NCBI RefSeq assembly: GCF_024661895.1
Contig: NZ_CP102453.1
Location: forward strand, 1,984,001-2,048,000
DNA from: Fundicoccus culcitae
GTDB taxonomy: Bacteria; Bacillota; Bacilli; Lactobacillales; Aerococcaceae
DNA length: 64,000 nt
Reading direction: 5' to 3'
Position 1 is the stretch's first letter, and each line of letters opens with the position of its first letter. Made by a program: the position numbers and the translations under genes. Positions 40,403 through 50,353 of this stretch are shown here, in pieces. The notes below the pieces were generated by a model. That model saw only the letters and a list, made by a program, of their open reading frames with translations. It was not told the origin of the DNA and searched no databases.

Positions 40403-41383
40403 TTAGTTGTTTGCTACTTTATATTCATGGGACCACTCGTTGACTAAGAGGTTCAACTCGCCAATGAATATCTCGGGATAATTAGCATCGCGGGTCATCA
40501 ATACAAGGGTATAAACCGGCTCGCCATCTTCATAGTAAATGCCGCTATCATTCAGCATTTCATCAAGTTGGCCATACTTGGTTGCCATATTATTAACAAA
40601 TAATGAAAACAATTGCTTAGGGTATGTTTGCATCATCAAATCAGTTAAGGGTTCATAAATCGGGTTAGAAGCGATCTTAACCAAGGCTTCGTTCATAATA
40701 TAGGCCGATCCATAATTGTCTTGATAATAAAGGTCAGGAACATCGTAGTAGTCGACAAAGTCCAGCAAAGCGGTTCTAAAGCTACCAAAGTTATTCACAT
40801 AATAAAAATATAAAATCAATGAGGCTGTGTTATCAGAATAGACAATGGCTTGATAGGCTAATTCATCGAGTGAGTAATAATCACGTTTTGCTTCAGCGGT
40901 AATATCACCAGCACCATCTTGAAAGTAGTCTTCCGAATAGGGCAACTGACTATCCCAGGACAAAACGCCTTGGTTAATTAAATCAATATACATAGCGATC
41001 ATTGGTACTTTGTACATACTGGCGACAATCATTTGTTCGTCTTCGTTAATATAAATATTTTCACCGGTTTGAAGATTGGTGTAAGCAATAGCCACTTGGG
41101 ATTCATCGATTTGGTATTCAGCCATTAAAGCATAGATGGCTTCCCGTAAAGAATTGTGTTCACTTAAATCATGGTTTTCAACGCCCAAATTGGCCATGGC
41201 ATCATAATCATATCGCTCTAAGGCCGTATCAGCAGCCAGTGTAATTTTTTTATCAGCTTCATCATTTGTAATAATGCTTTCTGTGATATCGGGCCAATTA
41301 CTGGCTGACGCCGTCACGGGTAGCCATTGACTCATCATTGATAGACATAAAGTCGTAACAAGGGTTAATTTAATAAAATGCAT
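40403..41383 (-). CDS. Secreted class-A beta-lactamase-like serine hydrolase
   Basis: The 326-residue protein has a signal peptide (cleavage near residue 27, SASN) and a penicillin-binding fold. Ser122 and Lys125 form SxxK (ASMYKV), Ser183-Asn185 form SDN (VYSDNTAS), and KYG near residues 269-271 may replace KTG. It fits the Beta-lactamase2 family, whose members are often cell-wall linked proteins rather than true lactamases. The Glu166 region is not clear. It lies next to treR, transcribed the same way, with no evident functional tie. Confidence 0.75.
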   Translation of the reverse strand: MHFIKLTLVTTLCLSMMSQWLPVTASASNWPDITESIITNDEADKKITLAADTALERYDYDAMANLGVENHDLSEHNSLREAIYALMAEYQIDESQVAIAYTNLQTGENIYINEDEQMIVASMYKVPMIAMYIDLINQGVLSWDSQLPYSEDYFQDGAGDITAEAKRDYYSLDELAYQAIVYSDNTASLILYFYYVNNFGSFRTALLDFVDYYDVPDLYYQDNYGSAYIMNEALVKIASNPIYEPLTDLMMQTYPKQLFSLFVNNMATKYGQLDEMLNDSGIYYEDGEPVYTLVLMTRDANYPEIFIGELNLLVNEWSHEYKVANN

Positions 41384-41465
41384 AGTGCCTCTCTTTCCTC
41401 CAAAGGTTATTCAATCGACATAGAATAATTGTAACAATATATTCAATTATGTAAATAGAGAAATA

Positions 41466-42182
41466 TTAAAAGTGGTGGCGACGACGAGCAAATTCTGAAA
41501 AGCGAAAACGTTCTAAATGATGGCGTGAGCTCGTCAATTGAAAGAAGGTCATATCTTCCAAGAACACATGGCTTTCAACATTAATGATATAGTCCGTATC
41601 CTTTAAATGCATCAATTCTTGATCAAGTTCATTGGCTTTTTCTGCGGTAAATTCTTTTTTGGCATAATCGATTTTCAACCCTAATTCCTCTTCAAAATAT
41701 TGGTAAATAGAATCAAGGGCAACTTCATCGGGTATTGTTGCTACGATTGACTGACGAATATAGTCTTCGTCAATAATCACCGTTTCACCGTTTATTTTCC
41801 GAGCTCGGATTAAATGAATGAATAATTCATCTTCTGCCAAATCATACTTGCCACATAAAGAAGGTGGGACTGACACCAATTCATTTTTAATGAGATGGGT
41901 TTCGGATTTAAAGCCTTGATCTTTTTGTAATTCCTTATAACTAATCAAACCTGAGATGGGAAACGAGTAAAGTGTATGGTTCAGCACAACGGATCGGCGT
42001 CCATGTTGTTTTTGAATATAACCATTTTCAGTTAATAACTTTAAGGTTTTGCGAATCGTTTCACGCGAAACACCATAAGTGTTCGCTAAACTATTTTCAG
42101 TGGGTAAAGAACTCCCAATCTGATAAGTATTATCTTTAATCTTTGCTTCTAAATCTAAATATATCTTTTCAAACTTATTCAA
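41466..42182 (-). CDS. treR: Trehalose operon repressor TreR, GntR family
   Basis: The 238-residue regulator has an N-terminal GntR winged helix (LPTENSLANTYGVSRETIRKTL near residues 25-46) and a C-terminal UTRA ligand domain. The C-terminal SSRHHLERFRFSEFARRRHH is characteristic of TreR, which senses trehalose 6-phosphate. Its probable operator lies at treB. Between treR and treBC lie two unrelated genes, so the regulon is split. There is no clear operator upstream of treR itself. Confidence 0.9.
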   Translation of the reverse strand: MNKFEKIYLDLEAKIKDNTYQIGSSLPTENSLANTYGVSRETIRKTLKLLTENGYIQKQHGRRSVVLNHTLYSFPISGLISYKELQKDQGFKSETHLIKNELVSVPPSLCGKYDLAEDELFIHLIRARKINGETVIIDEDYIRQSIVATIPDEVALDSIYQYFEEELGLKIDYAKKEFTAEKANELDQELMHLKDTDYIINVESHVFLEDMTFFQLTSSRHHLERFRFSEFARRRHHF

Positions 42183-42286
42183 TTAATAGACACCTCCAAG
42201 AGCTATACACTATTGTAACAAAAAATGAACATTGAAGGATATTCAACTGGAAAATTTAATAAATAACTTAGATACTTAATAAGATG

Positions 42287-42315
42287 TTGACCGCTTACAT
42301 AATACATGCTATGTT
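42287..42315 (+). promoter_or_regulatory. Promoter of the alpha/beta hydrolase gene
   Basis: TTGACC (42287-42292) and TATGTT (42310-42315) are 17 bases apart, shortly before the ribosome site. Confidence 0.6.
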
Positions 42316-42336
42316 TCTAATAAAGGAGTTTTGCGA

Positions 42337-43149
42337 GTGGCTTATTTTTCACATCAAGGGGTTAACTTATATTATGAAATTAAAGGGAATCCCCATTCAG
42401 ATAAAGTAGTGGCTTTTTTCAATGGCGTGATGGCGAATACGAATTCTTGGAATTTAGTGATTGATATTTTTAGAAAATTAGATTTCAAAATTCTGTGTCA
42501 TGATTTTAGAGGGCAACTGCAATCGGATAAACCGGATGGCCCCTATACCTTTGATCTTCATGCCGAGGATGCTAAAGCTTTATTTGATTATTTAGAAATG
42601 GATCAGGTTCATATTGTTGGCACTTCCTATGGTTCAGAGGTCGGTATGCGTTTTGCCATGCTATATCCTGAAACGGTCGCAAGTCTTGCGGTCATTGATG
42701 GTGTCAGTGAATTAGATGAGGTTTTGAAGAGCTTTATTTATAATTGGGAATGTCTTCTGGAGTTGGAGGATGGCGAGAAGTTTTTCAAGGCAATGGCACC
42801 GAGTATTTATGGCAATCGCTTTATGGAAGAAAATGCTGACATGCTTGAAGAGAGAGCACAGGCTTTGAAGAAGGTTGATCCGAGTTATTTTAGGGGTCAA
42901 AAAATCCTATATGAAACATTCAAAAACGATGTGACGATGACTGACCGCTTGCATACCATTCAAGCACCCACATTAGTTGTGTGTGGACAAGATGATTTAT
43001 TAAAGCGACCGAAGTTTTCCCAAATTATTGCCGATCATATTCCTCATTCTGAGTATTATCTACTCCCTGATTGTGGTCATGTGGCGATTTTTGAAAAGCC
43101 TGAAGAACTAAAAACATTGTTAGCGGGTTTTATCATTAAAAACCTCTAG
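42337..43149 (+). CDS. Alpha/beta hydrolase
   Basis: The GTG at 42337 is used because AAAGGAG ends eight bases before it; the TTG at 42331 is too close. The 270-residue protein has the nucleophile elbow GTSYGS with Ser97, an acid residue in VCGQDDLL near 218 and a catalytic histidine in DCGHVAIFEKPE near 247, so the triad is complete. FNGVMANTNSW near residues 28-38 is the oxyanion region. The family includes esterases, lactonases and ring-cleavage hydrolases; the substrate is unknown. No signal peptide is present. Confidence 0.85.
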   Translation: MAYFSHQGVNLYYEIKGNPHSDKVVAFFNGVMANTNSWNLVIDIFRKLDFKILCHDFRGQLQSDKPDGPYTFDLHAEDAKALFDYLEMDQVHIVGTSYGSEVGMRFAMLYPETVASLAVIDGVSELDEVLKSFIYNWECLLELEDGEKFFKAMAPSIYGNRFMEENADMLEERAQALKKVDPSYFRGQKILYETFKNDVTMTDRLHTIQAPTLVVCGQDDLLKRPKFSQIIADHIPHSEYYLLPDCGHVAIFEKPEELKTLLAGFIIKNL

Positions 43150-43170
43150 ACAGAGTCTTATAGAATTTTA

Positions 43171-43205
43171 AAGAGACGGTTCCTTTTTAACGGTACCGTC
43201 TCTCT
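43171..43205. terminator. Bidirectional terminator
   Basis: AGAGACGGT and ACCGTCTCT pair around a loop of 14 bases with flanking A and T runs, between the alpha/beta hydrolase gene and the convergent CorC-type gene. Confidence 0.8.
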
Positions 43206-43210
43206 TAATG

Positions 43211-43222
43211 GAGATATTTATT
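43211..43222 (-). repeat. Dispersed 3'-end element, half copy containing a stop codon
   Basis: On the minus strand AATAAATATCTC; the TAA within it (43218-43220) is the stop codon of the CorC-type gene. Confidence 0.6.
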
Positions 43223-44528
43223 GAGGGGATTCTGCGTCTGAGGGTTCAGTCCCTGCTAAACGAGTAACTTTTAGGAGGGTTGCAGTGGCTTCACTGACTT
43301 CCATCAGTTCAATTTGGTAGTTTTCGACGGTTAAGGTTGATCCGATGGTATCTTGACTTGGGATAATGCCAGAAATATGCGTGAAGTAGCCTCCAACTGT
43401 ATCGGCTTCATTACTGGTCAGGACCGTTTCAAAATATTCGTTGAAATCATTCAGATTCATTAAACCTTTGACTGTCCAAGTGTTTTCACTGGTTACATCA
43501 ATCATGTCTTGGTGCATTGGATTATCGTATTCGTCGTAAATTTCACCGACGATTTCTTCAATAATATCTTCTAGGCTGACGATACCAGCGGTTTGGCCGT
43601 ATTCATCTTTAACGATTGCTATATGGTTATTAGAAGTTTGCATTTGGGTCATGGCATCATCTAATAAGAGGGTCTCAGGAACATTGATAGAGTCATGGGC
43701 TAAGTCTTTTATGTCGATATCTTCATAAGAATCGGCTAAGAGGTTGGCGCGTAAGTAATCTTTAACTAACAAGATTCCCAAGATAACGTCTTTGTCACCT
43801 TCATAAATGGGTATTCGCGAATAGGTAGAATTAACAATTAATTCATGGTTTTCAGCTTTGTCATCTTCAATATCAATCATAAAGGCTTTGTTACGCGGTA
43901 CCATAATTTCACGCACACTGCGGCGGTTAAGTTTTAAGACACCTTTCATCATACCGACCTCATCTTCTTCTAAGGCGCCGTCTTCACCCCCTTGGATAAC
44001 TATTTCGCGAATATTGGTAAACGTCAGTTTTTCGTCTTCATTTGAAAAGTCAATGGGTAAGAGTGATTGGAAAAAGTTTAAGGCTTTCGTTAAGAACCAG
44101 ACAACCGGTTTAAACACGCGATAGACAATGTTTAAAACCGAAGAAGAGAACGTAGAGTATTGTTCGGGAATGGCTTGACCGATGGACTTGGGCAACAGTT
44201 CACCAAAAATGAGGGTAAGTAATGTCACCACTAGTGAAATAACTAAGTTGGCTCCTTATTCACCAATGTACGGCGAGAGGAATTGAGATAACCCACTGGT
44301 CGCAAAGGAAGCATTCAAGGTTCCAATTAAGGTAATGGCTACTTGAACCACAGCGAGAACACGGTCCTGGTTGCGGTATAATTTTAAAGTTAACTGAGCT
44401 CTTTTACTACCCGTTTCAGCTGCTTTTTCTAATTTATTTTCGTCGGCGGTGATGAATGCCATTTCTGAACCGGAGAAAAAACCATTCAATAAGGTAAAGA
44501 CAATAATTAATATGACTGAGGAAAGCAT
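43218..44528 (-). pseudogene. CorC/HlyC (CNNM-CBS-CorC) family membrane protein, broken by one in-frame stop
   Basis: Two open frames lie in the same reading frame, 44256-44528 (N-terminus, MLSSVILIIVFTLLNGFFSG) and 43218-44231 (C-terminus). They are separated only by TAA at 44256-44258, after SPYIGE and before GANLVISLVV; no frameshift is needed. Together they make 436 codons, the full family length: a CNNM/DUF21 membrane domain with FGELLPKSIGQ, two CBS domains (REIMVPRNKAF, ILGILLVKDYL, IVKDEYGQTAGIVSLEDIIEEIVGE) and a C-terminal CorC_HlyC domain. The family is linked to magnesium or other ion homeostasis. It is a recent nonsense mutation or a base-call error. Confidence 0.82.
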
Positions 44529-44632
44529 ATGATCGCCCTTTCTTTAATTTGACGCTATTTTCTATTTTTTGTTATTAAAACCCATTATATAGAAGTTTCA
44601 AGAGTGAATAAAGGGAAATTCGTTTTTTTGTC

Positions 44633-44661
44633 TTGCTTTTTATTAAAACCTTCGTTATAAT
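44633..44661 (+). promoter_or_regulatory. mnmE promoter
   Basis: TTGCTT (44633-44638), 17 bases and TATAAT (44656-44661) fit a vegetative promoter. The leader to mnmE is about 125 bases; I see no strong structured element in it. Confidence 0.75.
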
Positions 44662-44793
44662 GTCAAACAGCAATCAAACCAAATTTAAATCGTTAAGCAG
44701 TCAAAGTGCTAACTATCTTCTTAGTCATCCTAAGGGGGTAGTCTGTACTTTTTTTGTGCGTATTTTTATAGATAGAAAGGAAACGATGGATAC

Positions 44794-46173
44794 ATGTACC
44801 AAAATGATACAATTGCAGCAATTTCGACGGCTTTAGGTGAAGGCGCCATCGGTATTGTCCGTTTAAGTGGTCCTGAGGCGATTCCAATGGCAAACAAGGT
44901 ATTTAAAGGAAAAAATTTAGCGAATGTACCGACACATACCATTCATTACGGGCATGTTATCGACCCTAAAACGAACCAAGTGATTGACGAGGTCATGACC
45001 AGTGTTATGAAGGGACCCCGTTCCTATACGATGGAAAATATCGTTGAAATTAACTGCCATGGTGGGATTATCGCTGTTCAGCGGACACTTGAAGTGGTTT
45101 TAGATCAAGGCGCACGCATGGCGGAACCGGGGGAATTTACTAAAAGGGCTTTTCTCAATGGCCGGATTGATTTGTCGCAAGCTGAAGCTGTGATGGACTT
45201 AATTCAAGCCAAAACGGATAAAGCGATGAATGCCTCAATGAATCAACTGCAAGGAAGCTTATCAAATAAAATAAGCGCATTAAGAGAAGAAATGCTACAA
45301 ACCTTAGCGCAAGTGGAAGTGACCATTGACTATCCCGAATACGATGATGTGGAAGAGATGTCTTTGACGCAGTTGAGAGAAACAGCTGAATCGGTTAAAG
45401 GCCAAATCCAACAGCTTTTGCAGCAAGCTTCGCAAGGAAAATTATTTCGTGAAGGTATTAATACAGCCATTATCGGTCGGCCGAATGTTGGGAAATCGAG
45501 TTTACTGAATTTTCTATCGGGGATTGATAAGGCCATTGTAACGGATATCGCAGGCACCACCCGCGACACGATTGAGGAATTTATTAATATTCGGGGGGTA
45601 CCCTTGAAATTAATTGATACGGCTGGGATTCGTCAAACGGATGAATTGGTCGAGCAAATCGGTGTTGAAAAAAGCCGCCAAGTGATGGAAAAGGCAGATT
45701 TGGTCATATTAATTTTAAATCAAGCCCAAGCTTTAAATGAAACGGATATTGAACTTTTAGAGTTAACCAAAAATCAACAACGAATTATTTTATTAAACAA
45801 ATCCGACTTAGAGCCTGTTTTGGACCGCGAAAAATTAGCTGAGTATTGTGATGATGATAGCATTATTGCGACATCTATTACTGAGGAATCGGGTCTAGAC
45901 CAACTGGAAGCCATGATTGAAAAACGTTTCTTTGGTGGGCAACTGCAATCAGCGGATGTGAATTATTTATTAAATACACGACACACGCAGTTGTTAAAAC
46001 AAGCCATTGAAGCTCTGGATGAAGTGATTCAAGCCACTGAAATGGCTCTACCGGTCGATTTAATTCAAATTGACTACACCCGTGCCTGGGATTTACTCGG
46101 TGAAATTACCGGTGAAAGTGTTCAAGATGAACTGTTAAACAAACTCTTTAGTCAATTTTGTTTAGGAAAATAG
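44794..46173 (+). CDS. mnmE: tRNA modification GTPase MnmE
   Basis: With MnmG it makes the cmnm5U/cmnm5s2U modification at the wobble uridine of several tRNAs. The 459 residues have the N-terminal folate-binding domain (IAAISTALGEGAIGIVRLSG near residues 6-25), the inserted G domain (GRPNVGKSSLLNF near 223, DIAGTTRDTIEE, then DTAGIR and LLNKSDL) and the C-terminal FCLGK ending with the essential cysteine. It starts the canonical mnmE-mnmG stretch. Confidence 0.97.
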   Translation: MYQNDTIAAISTALGEGAIGIVRLSGPEAIPMANKVFKGKNLANVPTHTIHYGHVIDPKTNQVIDEVMTSVMKGPRSYTMENIVEINCHGGIIAVQRTLEVVLDQGARMAEPGEFTKRAFLNGRIDLSQAEAVMDLIQAKTDKAMNASMNQLQGSLSNKISALREEMLQTLAQVEVTIDYPEYDDVEEMSLTQLRETAESVKGQIQQLLQQASQGKLFREGINTAIIGRPNVGKSSLLNFLSGIDKAIVTDIAGTTRDTIEEFINIRGVPLKLIDTAGIRQTDELVEQIGVEKSRQVMEKADLVILILNQAQALNETDIELLELTKNQQRIILLNKSDLEPVLDREKLAEYCDDDSIIATSITEESGLDQLEAMIEKRFFGGQLQSADVNYLLNTRHTQLLKQAIEALDEVIQATEMALPVDLIQIDYTRAWDLLGEITGESVQDELLNKLFSQFCLGK

Positions 46174-46183
46174 GAGGGCACTC

Positions 46184-46663
46184 ATGGTACAATTAGCCAC
46201 CATGTGTTATTTGGACAATGGTAAGCAATATCTCATGTTAAAACGCGACAAAAAGGCCAACGATATCCATGAAAATAAATGGGTGAGTGTCGGCGGCAAG
46301 TTTGAAGCTGGTGAAACGCCTGAAGCCTGTGCCATTCGCGAGATTAAAGAGGAAACGGGCTTAACCGCCACGAAATTAGATCTTAAGGGAATTATTACTT
46401 TCCCCAATTTTACCCAAAATGACATTGACTGGTACTGCTTTGTTTATGTTGTCACTGAATTTGAGGGGGAGCTGATTCCCGTTTGCGACGAAGGCACCCT
46501 GAATTGGGTGGATTACGCCGATATTTTAAACAAACCCACTTGGGAAGGCGACTACATCTTTTTAGATTGGCTTTTGAATGATGCGCCCTTCTTTTCTGCC
46601 GAATTTACCTATATTAACAATGTATTAACCCATCACGACGTTATTTTTTATGATAATAAATAA
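46184..46663 (+). CDS. NUDIX hydrolase, 8-oxo-dGTP diphosphatase type
   Basis: The 159-residue protein has a complete NUDIX box at about residues 38-60 (G, then E at 44, REIKEETGL), so it should hydrolyse nucleoside diphosphate-linked substrates; MutT-like clean-up of oxidised nucleotides is likely. TATMCYL-like start and VSVGGKFE are typical of this group. It is inserted between mnmE (10 bp gap) and mnmG, and is probably cotranscribed. Its stop codon lies inside a dispersed element. The substrate is inferred. Confidence 0.88.
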   Translation: MVQLATMCYLDNGKQYLMLKRDKKANDIHENKWVSVGGKFEAGETPEACAIREIKEETGLTATKLDLKGIITFPNFTQNDIDWYCFVYVVTEFEGELIPVCDEGTLNWVDYADILNKPTWEGDYIFLDWLLNDAPFFSAEFTYINNVLTHHDVIFYDNK

Positions 46664-46669
46664 CACTGC
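46655..46669 (+). repeat. Dispersed 3'-end element, left half at a stop codon
   Basis: AATAAATAACACTGC; the TAA at 46661-46663 is the stop codon of the NUDIX gene. One base differs from the consensus core (AAC for ATC/ACC). Confidence 0.55.
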
Positions 46670-46713
46670 TACTCGCCCAAGAAATTACTAGACTATTCAC
46701 AAGGAGTGAAACT

Positions 46714-48624
46714 ATGCAAACATATGAAGCAGGCAATTATGATGTGATTGTCGTTGGTGCTGGACACGCAGGCTCTGAAGCCGCTCTAGCATCCGCCCGT
46801 CTCGGCAGTAAAACCCTACTAATTACCATGAATCTTGAAATGGTCGCCTTTATGCCCTGTAACCCATCCATCGGTGGTCCCGCTAAAGGGGTTGTCGTCC
46901 GTGAAATTGACGCCTTAGGGGGTGAAATGGGTAAAAATATTGACCGCACCTATATCCAAATGCGGTTGTTAAATACCGGAAAAGGTCCAGCAGTCCAAGC
47001 CCTAAGAGCGCAAGCGGATAAACAACTCTATGCTTCTTCTATGAAAAAAGTCTTAGAAGAAACCCCAGGTTTAGATTTAAAACAAGGGGTCGTTGAACGA
47101 CTTGTGATTGACGAAGAGGGTCAGTGCCGAGGTGTTGTGACTGCAACTGGTGCTGTATACTCAGCTCAAGCCGTTGTTTTAACAGCGGGGACGTCGTCAC
47201 GCGGTAAAATTATTATTGGTGAATTAAGTTATGCCTCTGGTCCTAATAACACCTTACCTTCAGTGAAGTTATCAGAAAACTTAATGGAGCTTGGTTTGGA
47301 GTTGGTCCGTTTCAAAACAGGAACCCCTCCACGGATTCATCGCAATTCCGTCGATTATGAACTGACAGAAGAACAACCAGGGGATGAAAAACCCAATCAT
47401 TTTTCATTTTTAACGGAAGATGACGACTACCGCTCTGATAGTGTCTCATGCTGGTTAACCCATACTAATCCGACGACCCATGAAATTATTCAAGAAAACT
47501 TACATCGCGCCCCAATGTTTTCAGGTATGGTTGAAGGGGTAGGTGCTCGTTACTGCCCGTCTATTGAAGATAAAATTGTTCGTTTTAGTGACAAACCACG
47601 CCATCAAGTATTTATTGAACCGGAAGGTTTATCAACGGATGAAATGTATGTTCAAGGCTTATCCACCTCAATGCCTGAAGATGTTCAACTGAAAATCATC
47701 CGTAGTGTACCAGGTATGGAACATGCCGAATTGATGCGTCCAGGTTATGCCATTGAATATGACGTGGTTGTGCCCCATCAATTGAAATTAACTTTAGAAG
47801 TGAAGTCTATTCCAGGTCTATTCACCGCCGGCCAAATGAACGGAACTAGCGGCTATGAAGAAGCTGCCGGTCAAGGAATCATTGCTGGTATCAACGCTGC
47901 CCGCCAAGCTCAAGGCAAAGAACCGTTAGTCTTGAAACGTAGCGAAGCCTATATTGGGGTCATGATTGATGATTTGGTGACGAAAGGAACCACGGAACCC
48001 TACCGCTTATTAACTTCACGAGCGGAATACCGCCTCTTGTTGCGTCACGACAATGCTGATTTGCGTTTAACCGAACTCGGCCACGAACTCGGCCTCGTCG
48101 ATGAAAACCGTTATAATAAATATCTGGCTAAACAAGAAAAAGTTCAAAGTGAGTTAGGCCGTTTATCTAAAGTTCGCTTAACACCGAATACCGAAGGGTT
48201 AACCGACTTATTTAATCGTGTGCATTCAACGCCTTTAAAAGATGGGATCTTAGCCATTGATTTATTGAAGCGTCCAGAAATTCATTACGATGATCTCATT
48301 GCTTTGATTCCGCGTGAGGAGGGGGATGCCTTAAACCGTGTGGAAGCAGAACAAGTTGAAATCCAAATTAAATACGACGGATACATTAAGAAAGCTATCC
48401 AAAAGGTAGACAAAGTAAAATCGATGGAAGAAAAACATATTCCGGAAGATATCGACTATGACGCCGTTGATTCATTAGCGAACGAAGCCCGTGAACGCTT
48501 GAAACTGATTCAACCAAGCACCTTGGGACAAGCGAGCCGTGTCAGTGGTGTTAATCCAGCTGACATCGCTATATTATCCGTCTATATCCAACAAGGCCGT
48601 ATTGCACGGGTTGGGGATAAGTAG
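46714..48624 (+). CDS. mnmG: tRNA uridine-5-carboxymethylaminomethyl modification enzyme MnmG
   Basis: This FAD enzyme partners MnmE in wobble-uridine modification. The 636 residues begin with the FAD motif [19 protein letters not shown] (near residues 13-31), then [22 protein letters not shown] (near 49-70) and FKTGTPPRI (near 205); the helical C-terminal domain that binds MnmE is present. AAGGAGTG precedes the ATG. A hairpin follows. Confidence 0.97.
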   Translation: MQTYEAGNYDVIVVGAGHAGSEAALASARLGSKTLLITMNLEMVAFMPCNPSIGGPAKGVVVREIDALGGEMGKNIDRTYIQMRLLNTGKGPAVQALRAQADKQLYASSMKKVLEETPGLDLKQGVVERLVIDEEGQCRGVVTATGAVYSAQAVVLTAGTSSRGKIIIGELSYASGPNNTLPSVKLSENLMELGLELVRFKTGTPPRIHRNSVDYELTEEQPGDEKPNHFSFLTEDDDYRSDSVSCWLTHTNPTTHEIIQENLHRAPMFSGMVEGVGARYCPSIEDKIVRFSDKPRHQVFIEPEGLSTDEMYVQGLSTSMPEDVQLKIIRSVPGMEHAELMRPGYAIEYDVVVPHQLKLTLEVKSIPGLFTAGQMNGTSGYEEAAGQGIIAGINAARQAQGKEPLVLKRSEAYIGVMIDDLVTKGTTEPYRLLTSRAEYRLLLRHDNADLRLTELGHELGLVDENRYNKYLAKQEKVQSELGRLSKVRLTPNTEGLTDLFNRVHSTPLKDGILAIDLLKRPEIHYDDLIALIPREEGDALNRVEAEQVEIQIKYDGYIKKAIQKVDKVKSMEEKHIPEDIDYDAVDSLANEARERLKLIQPSTLGQASRVSGVNPADIAILSVYIQQGRIARVGDK

Positions 48625-48646
48625 GTTAATTGAAGAGTAAAATCAA

Positions 48647-48692
48647 TGAGGTTAGATGATACCCTATTATGGGCATTATCTAGCCTGTTTTG
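48647..48692 (+). terminator. Probable mnmG terminator
   Basis: AGGTTAGATGATACCC and GGGCATTATCTAGCCT pair with G-U wobbles around a short loop, followed by GTTTTGTT. It lies about 25 bases after the stop codon. Confidence 0.6.
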
Positions 48693-49015
48693 TTAGCTGT
48701 CGCCTTTTGGGAATATGAGTGTGGAACAACCCAAATCGTCATTTGCCGTCAGATTAACCTTATTTGTAGTATACGCAACAATCCTTCCCTTTCAGCAAAC
48801 CACAAGTGGAATATTCTGGTCGGGTTCGTTCCACTTTATAGACTATCACTGAATAGCCATTTAACAATTCGACTTTTCTCGCTTACTGACAAGAGCAGGA
48901 GCACTCCCTCAACCCCAACAAAATCTCTCCTACCCCTTGCACTCACTCACAAGAAGAGTACAATGGTTTTATGAGAATATTTTAATATTTAACGCATAAG
49001 GAGGAAGATGATTTT
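48693..49015. other. Gap before pepC with an inverted repeat and promoter
   Basis: GTGGAACAACCC near 48720 is mirrored by GGGTTCGTTCCAC near 48822, arms about 90 bases apart; its role is unknown. TTGCAC (48937-48942) and TACAAT (48959-48964), 16 bases apart, are the likely pepC promoter. The open frame 48690-48974 has no ribosome site and no protein-like composition. Confidence 0.55.
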
Positions 49016-50350
49016 ATGATAAACGCGGAACTCATTCAACGCTTTGAGGCCAATTATACGAGTGATCCAACCAACAAGGCGGTTGAAAACGCGATTGCCA
49101 AAGTGGGCATGCAAGATGCATCATTTAACAATCAAACGCTACGCAACCACCCGTTTGTTTTCTCAAATGAAACAAAGAAAGGTGAAATAACGAATCAAAA
49201 ATCGAGTGGACGCTGCTGGATGTTTGCAGCCCTTAACACAGCTAGAGTTGACTCACTGACGAAATTAAATGTTGAGACCTTTGAGTTCTCACAAAACTAT
49301 CCTTTCTTTTGGGATAAATTGGAACGCTCAAACTATTTCCTCAATAGTATCATCGAAACCGTGGCTGAGCCTTTGGAAGGACGTCTGGTCCAACATTTAT
49401 TATTTGATCCGATTTCCGATGGGGGTCAATGGGATATGTTTGCTGGATTACTCCGCAAGTATGGGGCAGTGCCAAAATCAGTCATGCCAGAAACGCATCA
49501 TTCATCGAACTCAGGCGCTTTAAACCAATTTTTAACGTCAAAATTACGTGAGTTTGCTAAAACCTTACGTGACGCAGCGGCAGCAGGTGCGACCGCCGAA
49601 GAGCTTGAAGCCAAAAAAGAAGACATGCTATATTTTGTTTACAATACATTAGTCAAAGCCCTCGGGATGCCACCAACCGCCTTCACTTATGAATACCGTG
49701 ACCGTGATAAACAATATCACCGGATTGAAAACATAACTCCACAAGCCTTTTTCCAACAATATGTAGGCTGGGATTTAGAAAATATTGTCAGCTTAATCAA
49801 TGCCCCAACCCAAGACAAACCCTATGGCAGAAGCTATACCGTTAAATATTTAGGAACCGTCTTGGAAGAAAAACCGATTAACTACATTAATGTCCCGAAT
49901 GACGTTTTAAAAGCAGCTGCGATTGCTTCGATTAAAAACAACGACCCGGTATGGTTTGGTTGCGATGTCGGCAAAATCTCTGACCGTAAATCAGGGATTA
50001 TGGATATGGATTTATACCAATACGACCTGACCCTTGGTCAACCAACCCAACTCGATAAAGCAGCCCGCCTGGATTATGGTGACAGTCTCCTAACACATGC
50101 CATGGTGCTTGTTGGGGTTGACCTTGACAACGACGGTAAGGCCATCAACTGGAAAGTAGAAAACAGCTGGGGGAAAGACGTTGGAGATAACGGTATTTTC
50201 TCAATGTCCGACGCTTGGTTTGACCAATACACCTACCAAATCGCTGTTGACAAAAAGTACATTCCTCAAGAATGGCTCAAAGCCCTTGAACAACCCGTGA
50301 TCGAATTAGAACCCTGGGATCCAATGGGTGCCCTAGCTAACGTTCAATAA
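49016..50350 (+). CDS. pepC: Aminopeptidase C (bleomycin hydrolase family)
   Basis: This cytoplasmic cysteine aminopeptidase (C1B) trims peptides taken up for nutrition. The 444-residue length is typical. Cys67 lies in KSSGRCWMFAALN, the histidine in LLTHAMVLVGVD near residue 358 and the asparagine in KVENSWG near 380. The C-terminus ends in a conserved EPWDPMGALA-like tail that reaches into the active site and enforces aminopeptidase activity. GGAGGAAG precedes the ATG. It has its own promoter. Confidence 0.96.
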   Translation: MINAELIQRFEANYTSDPTNKAVENAIAKVGMQDASFNNQTLRNHPFVFSNETKKGEITNQKSSGRCWMFAALNTARVDSLTKLNVETFEFSQNYPFFWDKLERSNYFLNSIIETVAEPLEGRLVQHLLFDPISDGGQWDMFAGLLRKYGAVPKSVMPETHHSSNSGALNQFLTSKLREFAKTLRDAAAAGATAEELEAKKEDMLYFVYNTLVKALGMPPTAFTYEYRDRDKQYHRIENITPQAFFQQYVGWDLENIVSLINAPTQDKPYGRSYTVKYLGTVLEEKPINYINVPNDVLKAAAIASIKNNDPVWFGCDVGKISDRKSGIMDMDLYQYDLTLGQPTQLDKAARLDYGDSLLTHAMVLVGVDLDNDGKAINWKVENSWGKDVGDNGIFSMSDAWFDQYTYQIAVDKKYIPQEWLKALEQPVIELEPWDPMGALANVQ

Positions 50351-50353
50351 TCA

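Noticed and set aside
42057-42072. Third parS-like site (CGTTTCACGCGAAACA, 14 of 16 matches)
   Set aside because: It lies inside treR where it encodes the conserved SRETIRK segment of the GntR helix-turn-helix, so the match can be explained by coding. Binding is not excluded.
48690-48974. 94-codon open frame between mnmG and pepC
   Set aside because: It has no ribosome site, starts within the mnmG terminator and has an unlikely composition (many Ser, Thr, Leu and no domain pattern).
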